17,601 bases of DNA. Source: Bacillota bacterium (lineage in GTDB: Bacteria; Bacillota; Clostridia; Peptostreptococcales; Anaerovoracaceae). The notes under the pieces were generated by a model. It did no database searches. It saw nothing but the letters and a program-made list of their open reading frames with translations, and was not told where the DNA came from. Positions 1 to 7,414 of this stretch are shown in pieces (within the stretch, counting starts at the first letter, position 1; every line of letters starts with the position of its first letter). A program made the position numbers and the translations under genes. Where the stretch lies: the NCBI GenBank assembly GCA_016302925.1, contig JAEDMR010000017.1, forward strand, positions 1 to 17,601, given 5' to 3'.

Positions 1-144
1 ATGGAAGCCGTCTGGCTCATGCGCCGGGCCATGGCAAACACCAGCCCGCAGGAAGTGACGGAAACTATCATTGATAACCTGGCTCATACGAGAAACAATA
101 AGAATTTCGTACAGATCATTAAAAAAGTATTTATGAACGCATAG
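1..144 (+). CDS. rho: Transcription termination factor Rho, C-terminal fragment (partial)
   Basis: Only the last 47 residues are in the window; the gene is cut at the left edge, so the ATG at base 1 should not be read as its start. The reading frame ends at a TAG at 142-144. The residues (WLMRR, then an acidic/polar linker, then DNLAHTRNNKNF and IIKK) match the C-terminal helices of Rho as I know it from E. coli (MWILRK, NKLAMTKTNDDF, MMKR). Rho is the hexameric RNA-dependent helicase that ends untranslated transcripts. The neighbourhood supports the call, since rho is commonly found beside rpmE, prmC and prfA in Bacillota. The ATPase core lies outside the window and cannot be checked. Confidence 0.8.
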   Translation: MEAVWLMRRAMANTSPQEVTETIIDNLAHTRNNKNFVQIIKKVFMNA

Positions 145-159
145 CATAAAGGAAACGAT

Positions 160-1191
160 ATGGATTTAAAGAAAGTATTTTTGAAAGATGCCTGTCCCAC
201 GTCCATCGGCGGACAGGCCATTATGGAAGGAATTATGATGCGCGGACCGGAACGGACTGCCATCGGAATCCGCATGCCGGACGGAAGAATTTTCATGAAG
301 ACGGAAGCAAACCCGAAGGGAAGCAAATGGGGAAAGGTTCCCATCATCCGGGGCGTGGTAAACTTCGTGAACTCCATGGTGTACGGTACGAAGGTGCTGA
401 TGTACTCTGCAGATAAGCTGGAGGAATTCTACCCGGATGACTACGAGAAGGATAAATTTGATGTCTGGGTGGAGGAAAAGCTTGGAAAGGAAAAGGCATG
501 GAAAATCCTTATGGTTCTTTCTGTGGTGCTGGCCATCGCCATGAGCGTGGGACTGTTCATGCTGCTGCCGACTGTGGTGGTGGGCTGGATTTCCCATCTG
601 ACCGACAGCATTCTGCTGATGAACCTGGTGGAAGGCATTGTCCGCATTCTGATTTTTATACTGTATATCGTTCTCATCTCCAAGATGCCGGATATAAAAA
701 CAGTATTTCAGTATCACGGTGCGGAACATAAAACCATACACTGCTTTGAGAATAATCTGGAGCTGACGCCGGCAAACGCACAGCAGTTTTACACGGTACA
801 TCCGCGGTGCGGAACCAGTTTCCTGGTGTTTGTCATGATCATTGCCGTGCTGGTCCATGCTCTCATGGGATGGCCAAACGTATTTTTTCGGGTGGCCGGC
901 CGGCTTCTGGTGCTGCCGCTGATCGCAGGTCTTTCCTATGAGCTTCTGAAGTGGGCAGGCAGGAGCAGTAATCCGATTGTGAAAATACTGAGTCTGCCGG
1001 GGCTGTATGTGCAGAAGCTGACTACCAAGGAACCGTCGGACGCACAGCTGGAGGTGGCAATCGCCGCAATGAAAGCCGTGCTGAAACCGGCAGGAACACC
1101 TTATTTCGAAGGGATCTGCAATCTCAACGGAGAGCCTGTTCCGGAGGAGAAGGAAGAAGAGAAGGACGCGGAAGAGAAGGAAGAAGAATGA
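160..1191 (+). CDS. DUF1385 family membrane protein (YqhQ-like)
   Basis: A 343-residue protein of the DUF1385 / YqhQ family, whose biochemical function is not established. The N-terminal family signature GGQAIMEGIMMRGP is at about residues 17-30, and the second conserved block, YHGAEHKTIHCFE, is at about 185-197. Four hydrophobic stretches (about 115-143, 152-175, 219-238 and 241-265) indicate a multi-pass inner-membrane protein. The C-terminal 15 residues are almost all Glu and Lys, encoded by a 14-base purine direct repeat (1147-1160 and 1174-1187). The start is placed at 160 because AAAGGA lies 6 bases before it and the family signature follows directly. It begins 15 bases after the rho stop. 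It overlaps prmC by four bases (ATGA), so it is probably cotranscribed with rho and translationally coupled to prmC, an arrangement typical of Clostridia. Confidence 0.88.
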   Translation: MDLKKVFLKDACPTSIGGQAIMEGIMMRGPERTAIGIRMPDGRIFMKTEANPKGSKWGKVPIIRGVVNFVNSMVYGTKVLMYSADKLEEFYPDDYEKDKFDVWVEEKLGKEKAWKILMVLSVVLAIAMSVGLFMLLPTVVVGWISHLTDSILLMNLVEGIVRILIFILYIVLISKMPDIKTVFQYHGAEHKTIHCFENNLELTPANAQQFYTVHPRCGTSFLVFVMIIAVLVHALMGWPNVFFRVAGRLLVLPLIAGLSYELLKWAGRSSNPIVKILSLPGLYVQKLTTKEPSDAQLEVAIAAMKAVLKPAGTPYFEGICNLNGEPVPEEKEEEKDAEEKEEE

Positions 1192-2099
1192 GTTTACCAG
1201 TAAAGGAATTAATAAAAATCGGAGAAACCCAGCTGGCGGATGCCGGAGTGGAGGATGCGGCCATCGATGCGAAAGAGCTCTTTTGCTATATGATGCATAT
1301 TGACCGTACACGGCTGATGATGCGGTGGCAGGATGTGATGCAGGATAATCAGTGCGAGGAATACTTTGACCTGGTGGCCCGCCGGGCTTCCCGGGTGCCG
1401 CTGCAGCATATTACCGGAGAACAGGAATTCATGGGACTGACGTTTCAGGTCAGCGATAAGGTGCTGATTCCCCGACAGGATACGGAAACCATGGTTGAGG
1501 ACGCTCTGGATGTCATCAATAAAAACAAGCTGCGCGGAGAAACGCTGAACTGCAGAGCCAGAAGAAACTGGACAGTTCTGGATCTGTGCTGCGGCAGCGG
1601 TGCCATCGGCATTTCCATCGATAAACTGACAGAAAGGTGCAAGGTCACCTGCTCCGATATCAGCGGGGATGCGCTGGCCATGGCAGAAAAAAATGCAGCA
1701 GATCTGGGAGCCAAATCAGTGAAGATGGTGAAAAGCGATATGTTTGAAGCCTTCCGGGGAAAGCTGGGGAATAAAAAATTTGATCTGATCATTTCCAATC
1801 CGCCCTACATACGCTCTGACGTGATTCCTGCGCTGCAGCCTGAGGTGAGGGATCATGAACCGCTGTCTGCACTGGATGGCGGGGAAGACGGACTGACGTT
1901 TTACCGGATCATTGCCGATCAGGCACCGGAATTCCTGAAGAAAGAGGGAATCCTGATGATGGAGATCGGGCATGACCAGATGGGAGAGGTTACGAAGCTG
2001 TTCTCGGCAGATGACAGATACAGTTATGTGACGGGGCTGAAGGATCTGGCCGGACGGGACAGAATCGTGACTGCGATTCTGTCACCAAAGAAGAAATAG
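1188..2099 (+). CDS. prmC: Peptide chain release factor N5-glutamine methyltransferase PrmC
   Basis: PrmC uses S-adenosylmethionine to methylate the glutamine of the GGQ motif in release factors RF1 and RF2, which speeds peptide release. The 303-residue length is near the family norm. The N-terminal helical substrate-binding domain (about 1-100) ends in PLQHITGEQEFMG (71-83). The AdoMet-binding glycine motif DLCCGSGAIG is at 132-141, and the catalytic NPPY motif, which holds the target glutamine amide, is at 204-207. The frequent family sequence RPDTE reads RQDTE here (96-100). The start codon overlaps the stop of the DUF1385 gene (ATGA), and the purine-rich end of that gene supplies the ribosome site. 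Its substrate RF1 is encoded about 550 bases downstream. No terminator is obvious after the stop. Confidence 0.95.
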   Translation: MSLPVKELIKIGETQLADAGVEDAAIDAKELFCYMMHIDRTRLMMRWQDVMQDNQCEEYFDLVARRASRVPLQHITGEQEFMGLTFQVSDKVLIPRQDTETMVEDALDVINKNKLRGETLNCRARRNWTVLDLCCGSGAIGISIDKLTERCKVTCSDISGDALAMAEKNAADLGAKSVKMVKSDMFEAFRGKLGNKKFDLIISNPPYIRSDVIPALQPEVRDHEPLSALDGGEDGLTFYRIIADQAPEFLKKEGILMMEIGHDQMGEVTKLFSADDRYSYVTGLKDLAGRDRIVTAILSPKKK

Positions 2100-2130
2100 C
2101 AAAAAACCTGAAAAAACCGCTAAAAAAAGC

Positions 2131-2159
2131 TTGTTTTGCTGCAAAAGCTGTGGTATAGT
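2131..2159 (+). promoter_or_regulatory. Vegetative-type promoter of rpmE
   Basis: The -35 box TTGTTT (2131-2136) and -10 box TATAGT (2154-2159) are separated by exactly 17 bases. The predicted start near 2166 leaves a leader of about 73 bases before rpmE. The interval between prmC and rpmE holds nothing else that I can support. Confidence 0.7.
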
Positions 2160-2238
2160 ATAAAGGCTGTAGCAGATTTTACAGTAAACCAGAAAATGAT
2201 GCGAAGGTAAGATACCGGAGCAGGAAAGAGGGAGAAAC

Positions 2239-2439
2239 ATGAAGGAAGGAATCCATCCTGATTATAAGGAATGTAAAGTTACTTGCGCATGTGGCAACAC
2301 CTTTGTTACCAGATCCACGAAGGAAGAATTAAGACTTGACGTATGCTCAGCATGTCATCCGTTCTTTACCGGCCAGCAGAAGTTCATCAACAGAGGCGGT
2401 CGTGTGGAAAAGTTCAAGAACAAGTACAAGATCGACTAG
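2239..2439 (+). CDS. rpmE: 50S ribosomal protein L31, zinc-binding form
   Basis: A 66-residue L31 protein of the large ribosomal subunit, located at the subunit interface. The N-terminus MKEGIHPDY is diagnostic. Four cysteines at 16, 18, 36 and 39 (CAC and CSAC) form the zinc site, so this is the zinc-containing (C+) type rather than the zinc-free paralogue made under zinc starvation. The following HPFFTG (40-45) is also conserved. A strong GAGGGAG ribosome site lies just before the ATG. The gene has its own promoter upstream and a strong terminator downstream, so it is an independent transcription unit inside the rho-prmC-prfA block. In many relatives rpmE instead follows rho directly. Confidence 0.97.
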   Translation: MKEGIHPDYKECKVTCACGNTFVTRSTKEELRLDVCSACHPFFTGQQKFINRGGRVEKFKNKYKID

Positions 2440-2452
2440 TAATCAGAAGACG

Positions 2453-2484
2453 AAACCCGGAAGATATCTTCCGGGTTTTCCTTT
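2453..2484 (+). terminator. Intrinsic terminator of rpmE
   Basis: A perfect inverted repeat, ACCCGGAAGAT at 2455-2465 and ATCTTCCGGGT at 2466-2476, is followed by a T-rich tract (TTTCCTTT). It sits 15 bases after the rpmE stop. The perfect complementarity means the innermost base pairs will open to form the loop. It separates rpmE from the prfA transcription unit. Confidence 0.85.
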
Positions 2485-2558
2485 GCCGCGAAAACCACCA
2501 TGAAAGGGGATTTTTGACTGTTTTTTTCAAACTTTCTGTTTTTCTGAAGGGGATTTTA

Positions 2559-2567
2559 TGGTACAAT
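2559..2567 (+). promoter_or_regulatory. Extended -10 promoter of the prfA operon
   Basis: The sequence TGG followed by TACAAT (2562-2567) is an extended -10 element (TGn-TANNNT). No good -35 box is found at the usual distance; only T-rich sequence lies upstream, which fits an extended -10 promoter. The predicted start near 2574 gives a leader of about 80 bases before prfA. Confidence 0.5.
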
Positions 2568-2593
2568 AATAAATTAGGATATTACGAATTATA

Positions 2594-2621
2594 CCCGGTT
2601 TTTACGTGCCCGAAAACCGGG
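2594..2621 (+). promoter_or_regulatory. Hairpin in the prfA 5' leader
   Basis: CCCGGTTTT (2594-2602) and AAAACCGGG (2613-2621) form a perfect 9-bp stem around a 10-base loop. It lies in the predicted untranslated leader of prfA, ending about 35 bases before the start codon. No U-run follows, so it is not a normal terminator; mRNA stability or regulatory folding is possible. Its function is unknown. Confidence 0.5.
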
Positions 2622-2655
2622 AAATATGTGAGAATAAAGAGTATAGGAGAATGAC

Positions 2656-3717
2656 ATGTTCGACAAACTGGATTTTATTTTAGAAAAATACGAAGAGCTG
2701 GCACTGAAGGTATCCGATCCTGACGTGATCAACAACCAGCCTGTCTGGCAGAAGCATATCAAGGAAATGGGCGAAATGGAGCCTATCGTAAATAAGTATA
2801 AGGAATATAAGAAGGCCAAGGAAGGCATCGCAGAAGCGAAGGAAATGCTGGAATCCGGCGACGAAGAGCTGAAGGAGCTGGCGAAGATGGAGCTTTCCGA
2901 TCTGGAGGATCAGATTCCGAAGATGGAAGAGGAGCTGAAGATTCTCATGCTGCCGAAGGACCCGAACGATGAGAAAAACGTCATTCTGGAGATCCGTGCC
3001 GGTACCGGCGGGGAAGAGGCTGCTCTTTTCGGTCAGGATCTCCTGAGAATGTATTTAAGATATGCAGAGCGCCGCGGATGGAAGGCGGAGCTGATGGATG
3101 TCAATGATACCGGTATCGGCGGTATCAAGGAAGCCAGTGTCCTGATCAAGGGTAAGGGCGCCTATTCCCGCATGAAATATGAAAGCGGCACCCACCGTGT
3201 GCAGCGTGTACCGGCTACGGAATCCTCCGGAAGAATTCATACTTCGGCAGCTACTGTGGCTGTATTGCCTGAAGTAGACGATGTGGAGGTGGAAATCAAT
3301 CCAAACGATGTCAGAGTGGATGTATACCGTTCCTCCGGCAACGGCGGACAGTGCGTAAACACCACGGACTCTGCAGTTCGTCTGACCCACATTCCGACGG
3401 GACTGGTGGTTACCTGTCAGGATGAAAAGTCCCAGATCAAGAATAAGGATAAAGCGTTTAAGGTGCTTCGTTCCCGGCTGTATGACATGAAGCTGCAGGA
3501 GCAGAATGCGGAGATATCTGCAGAAAGAAAGAGCCAGGTTGGTTCCGGTGACCGAAGCGAACGGATCCGTACCTATAACTTCCCGCAGGGACGTATCACT
3601 GACCACAGAATCGGCATGACCATCTACAAGCTGGACAGCTTCCTGGACGGAGATATCGATGAAATTGTCGATGGGCTGATTACCAGCGACCAGGCAGAGA
3701 AGATGAAAAACTTCTAA
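2656..3717 (+). CDS. prfA: Peptide chain release factor 1 (RF1)
   Basis: RF1 recognises UAA and UAG stop codons and triggers peptide release on the ribosome. The 353-residue length is normal. The coiled N-terminal domain covers about 1-110. The codon-recognition PxT motif reads PAT at 186-188, within HRVQRVPATES, which identifies RF1 rather than RF2 (SPF). The catalytic GGQ is at 230-232 in SSGNGGQCVNTTDSA; its glutamine is the target of the PrmC encoded upstream. No internal frameshift is present, in contrast to many prfB genes. AGGAGA precedes the ATG. It is the first gene of a probable operon with the Sua5-type gene, rpiB, upp and tyrS, with gaps of about 27 to 63 bases and no terminator seen between them. 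Confidence 0.97.
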   Translation: MFDKLDFILEKYEELALKVSDPDVINNQPVWQKHIKEMGEMEPIVNKYKEYKKAKEGIAEAKEMLESGDEELKELAKMELSDLEDQIPKMEEELKILMLPKDPNDEKNVILEIRAGTGGEEAALFGQDLLRMYLRYAERRGWKAELMDVNDTGIGGIKEASVLIKGKGAYSRMKYESGTHRVQRVPATESSGRIHTSAATVAVLPEVDDVEVEINPNDVRVDVYRSSGNGGQCVNTTDSAVRLTHIPTGLVVTCQDEKSQIKNKDKAFKVLRSRLYDMKLQEQNAEISAERKSQVGSGDRSERIRTYNFPQGRITDHRIGMTIYKLDSFLDGDIDEIVDGLITSDQAEKMKNF

Positions 3718-3753
3718 CGGTTTCCTCCGCTAGAGAGAATCGAGATGAGATAA

Positions 3754-4791
3754 ATGGAAAAAAAAGAAACGATGATACTGGGAACAGAACCGTCTGATAT
3801 CCGGACGGCAGCAGCGATGATTCGTGACGGCGGTCTGGTCGCATTCCCGACAGAGACGGTTTACGGACTTGGTGCTGACGGGATGAACGGGGAGGCTGCT
3901 GCGAAAATCTATGAAGCGAAAGGCCGCCCCAGCGACAACCCGATGATTGTTCACATATCGTCGAAAAGCGATCTGACGAAACTTACAGAGTCTGTTACAC
4001 CGGACATGGCGACTCTGATGGAAGCATTCTGGCCGGGTCCCCTGACCATGGTGGTGCCTGCCCTGCCGGATGTTCCGCGGGTTACCACCGGAGGACTGTC
4101 CACCGTGGCTGTCCGCATGCCGAACCATCCGGTTGCCCTGGCACTGATTGAAGCATCCGGGGTGCCGATTGCAGCACCCAGCGCCAATGCTTCCGGCCGG
4201 CCGAGCCCGACCACGGGTATGCATGTACTGGATGATCTGAACGGCAGAATCGATGCGGTAATTATGGGGGAGCCATGCCGGATCGGCATCGAATCTACCG
4301 TGGTAGATATGACACAGGATCCGCCGATGATCCTGCGGCCGGGAAAACTGACGGCAGAAGACTTAAGCCGGAAACTGGGAAAGAAGGTGACTTTGGATCC
4401 CGCCTTGCTGGTGCGGCCGGATATTCACCGCATCGGCGACAGTCTGATGGAGACGGATACAGAGTTTCACCCGAAATCCCCGGGAATGAAATACAAACAT
4501 TATGCACCGAAGGCAGAAATGATCATCTTCGAAGGAGAGGCTGAGAAGGTTCGTCTTGCCATCGCCGAAGCCAAGCTGGAGCGGGCGGAACGAGGCGAAA
4601 AGGTCGGCATTATTCTGTATGATGACAGTCGGCCGGAAGAAGCTGCCCACGATTTTTTCGCGCAGCTGAGAGCCTTTGACAAGAGCGGTGTGGATGTAAT
4701 CTTTGCAGCGGCACTGAAAGAAGACGGTGTGGGATTCGCTGTGATGAACCGGATGTTCAAATCTGCAGGTTATCATACAATACAAGTATAG
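3754..4791 (+). CDS. L-threonylcarbamoyladenylate synthase, Sua5 type
   Basis: This enzyme makes threonylcarbamoyl-AMP from threonine, bicarbonate and ATP, the first step of the universal t6A37 modification of tRNAs that read ANN codons. The YrdC domain spans about 10-200, with FPTETVYGLGADG at 31-43 and KGRPSDNP at 56-63, and later APSANASGRPSP (141-152) and the nucleotide-site region STVVD (181-185). A linker, SPGMKYKHYAPKAE (about 242-255), joins a C-terminal Sua5 domain of about 90 residues. This makes it the long Sua5 form (345 residues) rather than short TsaC. The start at 3754 has only a weak GAGA-type ribosome site and is directly preceded by a three-codon frame AUG-AGA-UAA in the same frame (3745-3753). 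A later in-frame ATG at 3772 is possible but poorly supported. Confidence 0.93.
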   Translation: MEKKETMILGTEPSDIRTAAAMIRDGGLVAFPTETVYGLGADGMNGEAAAKIYEAKGRPSDNPMIVHISSKSDLTKLTESVTPDMATLMEAFWPGPLTMVVPALPDVPRVTTGGLSTVAVRMPNHPVALALIEASGVPIAAPSANASGRPSPTTGMHVLDDLNGRIDAVIMGEPCRIGIESTVVDMTQDPPMILRPGKLTAEDLSRKLGKKVTLDPALLVRPDIHRIGDSLMETDTEFHPKSPGMKYKHYAPKAEMIIFEGEAEKVRLAIAEAKLERAERGEKVGIILYDDSRPEEAAHDFFAQLRAFDKSGVDVIFAAALKEDGVGFAVMNRMFKSAGYHTIQV

Positions 4792-4818
4792 AAGGGTGAA
4801 TACGAGGAGGAATTTGCG

Positions 4819-5250
4819 ATGAAAATTGCGACAGCAAGCGACCACGGCGGTTTCGCACTGAAGGAAGAAGTGAAAAAGCATCTGATGGAAAGAGGAATTG
4901 AGGTTCTGGATCTGGGAACCCATTCTGAAGAATCGGTAGATTATCCGGTCTATGGCAAAGCCTGCGGAGAGGCAGTGGCGTCGGGAAAAGCAGATCTGGG
5001 CATCGTGGTCTGCGGAACCGGCATCGGAATTTCCATTGCAGCCAACAAGGTGAAGGGCATTCGCTGCGGGCTCTGTACTTCTGTGGAGATGGCACGTCTG
5101 ACGAAGCAGCATAATAATGCCAACATTCTGGCGCTGGGCGGCAGAACCACAGAAACCGGTCTCGCCATGGAAATCGTAGACACCTGGCTGGATACGGAAT
5201 TTGAAGGCGGAAGACACCAGAGAAGAGTCGATCTGCTGGATCAGATGTAA
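4819..5250 (+). CDS. rpiB: Ribose-5-phosphate isomerase B
   Basis: RpiB interconverts ribose 5-phosphate and ribulose 5-phosphate in the pentose phosphate pathway. The 143-residue length is typical of the RpiB/LacAB family. The N-terminal motif ATASDHGGFALK (4-15) carries the phosphate-binding Asp-His. GTGIGISIAANK (66-77) is the anion-binding loop, and Cys65 just before it is the usual catalytic base. HNNANILALGGR is at 98-109. GAGGAGGAA lies about 7 bases before the ATG. The gene sits between the Sua5-type gene and upp, so ribose 5-phosphate supply and PRPP-dependent uracil salvage are physically linked. The LacA/LacB galactose-6-phosphate isomerases are relatives, but the housekeeping context and sequence favour RpiB. 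Confidence 0.93.
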   Translation: MKIATASDHGGFALKEEVKKHLMERGIEVLDLGTHSEESVDYPVYGKACGEAVASGKADLGIVVCGTGIGISIAANKVKGIRCGLCTSVEMARLTKQHNNANILALGGRTTETGLAMEIVDTWLDTEFEGGRHQRRVDLLDQM

Positions 5251-5313
5251 AGATGAAAACGGCGAAAAAGCCGGGAAAATATATTTTGCGAAGTACAGGA
5301 AAGAGAGGCCGAA

Positions 5314-5943
5314 ATGGGAAAGGTATACGTATTTGATCATCCGTTAATTCAGCATAAAGTGTCCCTGATGAGAAGGACCGAGACGAACGTGAAGGAATTC
5401 CGTGAACTGGCGAAGGAAGTGGCCATGCTCATGGGCTTCGAGGCGACGCGGCAGCTCCCGCTGGAAGAAGTGGAAATTGAGACACCGATGTGCAAAACGA
5501 AAGTAAACATGCTGAAGGGAGAGGACATTGCTATCGTTCCGATTTTGCGTGCAGGTCTTGGCTTCGTAGACGGTATGCTGGCACTGGTGCCGAATGCAAA
5601 GGTTGGTCATGTGGGTCTGTACCGGGATCCGGATACCCATGAACCGGTGGAGTACTACTGCAAGCTGCCGAAGGATATCGAGAAGAGAAAGATTTTCGTG
5701 GTGGATCCGATGCTGGCTACCGGAGGATCTGCAGCAGCGGCCATCGATTTTATCAAGCAGCGGGGCGGAAAGGATGTCGTCTTCATGTGTCTGATTGCGG
5801 CGCCGGAGGGTATCGAAGCCCTGCAGAAGGCACATCCGGATGTGGACATCTATATCGCAGCCAAGGATGAAAAGCTCAATGAAAACGCCTACATTCTGCC
5901 TGGTCTGGGCGATGCCGGCGACCGTCTGTACGGTACGAAATAG
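5314..5943 (+). CDS. upp: Uracil phosphoribosyltransferase
   Basis: Upp converts uracil and PRPP to UMP for pyrimidine salvage. The 209-residue length matches the bacterial family. The N-terminal MGKVYVFDHPLIQHK is characteristic. The PRPP-binding loop VDPMLATGGSA is at 130-140, and the uracil-binding C-terminal segment YILPGLGDAGDRLYGT is at 193-208. A GAGAGG-type ribosome site precedes the ATG. The 63-base gap from rpiB holds a short CGGC/GCCG hairpin but no convincing promoter or terminator. The stop codon lies inside a perfect 11-base tandem duplication (5932-5953), which adds spacer before tyrS. Confidence 0.96.
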   Translation: MGKVYVFDHPLIQHKVSLMRRTETNVKEFRELAKEVAMLMGFEATRQLPLEEVEIETPMCKTKVNMLKGEDIAIVPILRAGLGFVDGMLALVPNAKVGHVGLYRDPDTHEPVEYYCKLPKDIEKRKIFVVDPMLATGGSAAAAIDFIKQRGGKDVVFMCLIAAPEGIEALQKAHPDVDIYIAAKDEKLNENAYILPGLGDAGDRLYGTK

Positions 5944-5953
5944 GTACGAAATA
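5932..5953 (+). repeat. 11-bp tandem duplication across the upp stop codon
   Basis: GGTACGAAATA occurs twice head to tail, at 5932-5942 and 5943-5953. The upp stop TAG uses the last two bases of copy one and the first base of copy two. It resembles a slippage or tandem-duplication event that lengthened the upp-tyrS gap. Confidence 0.85.
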
Positions 5954-5977
5954 ATACTTTTGGAGGATAGATAAGAA

Positions 5978-7315
5978 ATGAATTTTGATTTTATTCCGGA
6001 TAACGTGAGTAAATTTGATAATGTATATGACGTTCTGAAGGAGAGAGGGTTCATCGAGCAGTGCACCGATGAGGACAAGGTACGGGAACTGCTGCAGAAC
6101 GAGAAGGTGAAGTTTTACATTGGATTTGACCCGACGGCGGACTGTCTCCATGTGGGTCACTTCATGCAGGTCATTATCATGATGTACATGCAGAAGTTCG
6201 GCCACACGCCAGTGGTGCTTATTGGTGGCGGTACCGGTATGGTTGGTGACCCTTCCGGTCGTACCGATATGCGTCAGATCATGGATGTGGAGACGATTGA
6301 ACACAACTGCCAGCAGTTCAAGAAGCTGTTTGACAAGTTCCTGGATTTCGACGAGGAGTGGAAATATGAAGGAAACAACGGCGTGTATGAACCGGGGCAT
6401 CAGAATCGGGAACCGATTCCGGGAAAGGCCGTGGCAGTGAACAACGCCCGCTGGATCCGTCCGCTGAATTACATCGACTTCGTACGGGAAATCGGTTCCG
6501 TATTTAACGTAAACAACATGCTTCGCGCAGAATGCTTCAGGCAGAGAATGGAGCGGGAAGGCGGTCTGACCTTCTTCGAACTGAACTACATGCTGCTGCA
6601 GAGCTATGACTTCATGGTTATGGCCCGGGACTTCGATGTGAAGATCGAGTTCGGCGGCAACGACCAGTGGTCCAACATCATCGGCGGTGTGGATCTGACC
6701 AGAAAGAAGACCGGAAAAGAAGTTTACGGCATGACCTTCTCCCTGCTGACCAATTCCGAGGGCAAGAAGATGGGCAAGACGGCCAAGGGGGCTCTCTGGC
6801 TCAGTCCGGAAAAGACCAGCCCGTATGAATTCTTCCAGTACTGGAGAAATGTGGGCGACCAGGATGTGAACAAGTGCCTGCGGATGCTGACCTTCCTGCC
6901 GATGGAAGAGGTGGAACGGCTGTCTGCCCTGGAGGGTGCTGAAATCAACAAGGCGAAGGAAATTCTGGCTTACGAAGTGACCAAGCTGGTACACGGTGAA
7001 GAGGAAGCGAAGAAGGCGCTGGACGGTGCCCGGGCGGCGTTCGCCGGCGGCGGCTCTATGGAAAACATTCCGACAACGGTAATGGCAGCTTCTGAATTCG
7101 AAGGTGAAGGCATGGGCGTGGTGAACCTGATCCGGCAGCTGGGTCTGGTTCCATCCAACGGCGAAGGTTTCCGCACCATCGAGCAGGGCGGCCTGACGGT
7201 TGCCGGCAAGAAAGTAACCGATAAAAAGATGATGGTGACCGTCGATCTGTTTGAGGACGGCAAGCTGCTGATTCAGAAGGGCAAAAAGAAGTTCCATATG
7301 GTGGAACTGGGATAA
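5978..7315 (+). CDS. tyrS: Tyrosyl-tRNA synthetase
   Basis: TyrRS attaches tyrosine to tRNA-Tyr and belongs to the class I synthetases. The HIGH signature reads HVGH at 58-61, and the KMSKS loop reads KMGKT at 264-268. The tyrosine-pocket segments GGTGMVGDPSGR (84-95) and FGGNDQWSNI (225-234) are intact. A C-terminal S4-like RNA-binding segment (about 375-445, GLTVAGKKVTDKK) closes the protein. At 445 residues it is about 20 longer than E. coli TyrRS. The extra length lies between LDFD (about 122-125) and NNARW (155-159), ahead of the connecting region. GGAGG precedes the ATG. No T-box leader is visible upstream, and expression probably comes from the prfA operon promoter. I see no clear terminator after the stop. 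Confidence 0.96.
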   Translation: MNFDFIPDNVSKFDNVYDVLKERGFIEQCTDEDKVRELLQNEKVKFYIGFDPTADCLHVGHFMQVIIMMYMQKFGHTPVVLIGGGTGMVGDPSGRTDMRQIMDVETIEHNCQQFKKLFDKFLDFDEEWKYEGNNGVYEPGHQNREPIPGKAVAVNNARWIRPLNYIDFVREIGSVFNVNNMLRAECFRQRMEREGGLTFFELNYMLLQSYDFMVMARDFDVKIEFGGNDQWSNIIGGVDLTRKKTGKEVYGMTFSLLTNSEGKKMGKTAKGALWLSPEKTSPYEFFQYWRNVGDQDVNKCLRMLTFLPMEEVERLSALEGAEINKAKEILAYEVTKLVHGEEEAKKALDGARAAFAGGGSMENIPTTVMAASEFEGEGMGVVNLIRQLGLVPSNGEGFRTIEQGGLTVAGKKVTDKKMMVTVDLFEDGKLLIQKGKKKFHMVELG

Positions 7316-7342
7316 GCTGGACGACCGAATCTGACATATTTC

Positions 7343-7371
7343 TTGACACGATGCGACAGATAGGATATTCT
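7343..7371 (+). promoter_or_regulatory. Vegetative-type promoter of the zinc-ribbon gene
   Basis: A consensus TTGACA -35 box (7343-7348) and TATTCT -10 box (7366-7371) are separated by 17 bases. The predicted start near 7378 leaves about 37 bases before the coding region. Confidence 0.75.
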
Positions 7372-7414
7372 GTAATAAGAAGATATTGGAAATCTTTGTC
7401 TGGGAGGTATTAGA

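Noticed and set aside
166..1311. Open frame of 381 codons on the minus strand opposite the DUF1385 gene
   Set aside because: Low-complexity, His/Arg/Gln-rich translation with no family motif; it mirrors a well-supported gene and has no ribosome site.
5255..5300. Short CGGC-GCCG hairpin between rpiB and upp as a terminator
   Set aside because: Only four pairs, and the following tract is A-rich and then TATATTTTG, not a convincing U-run.
5940..5977. T-box leader for tyrS
   Set aside because: Only 34 bases separate upp from tyrS, far too short for a T-box, and the conserved T-box sequence is absent.
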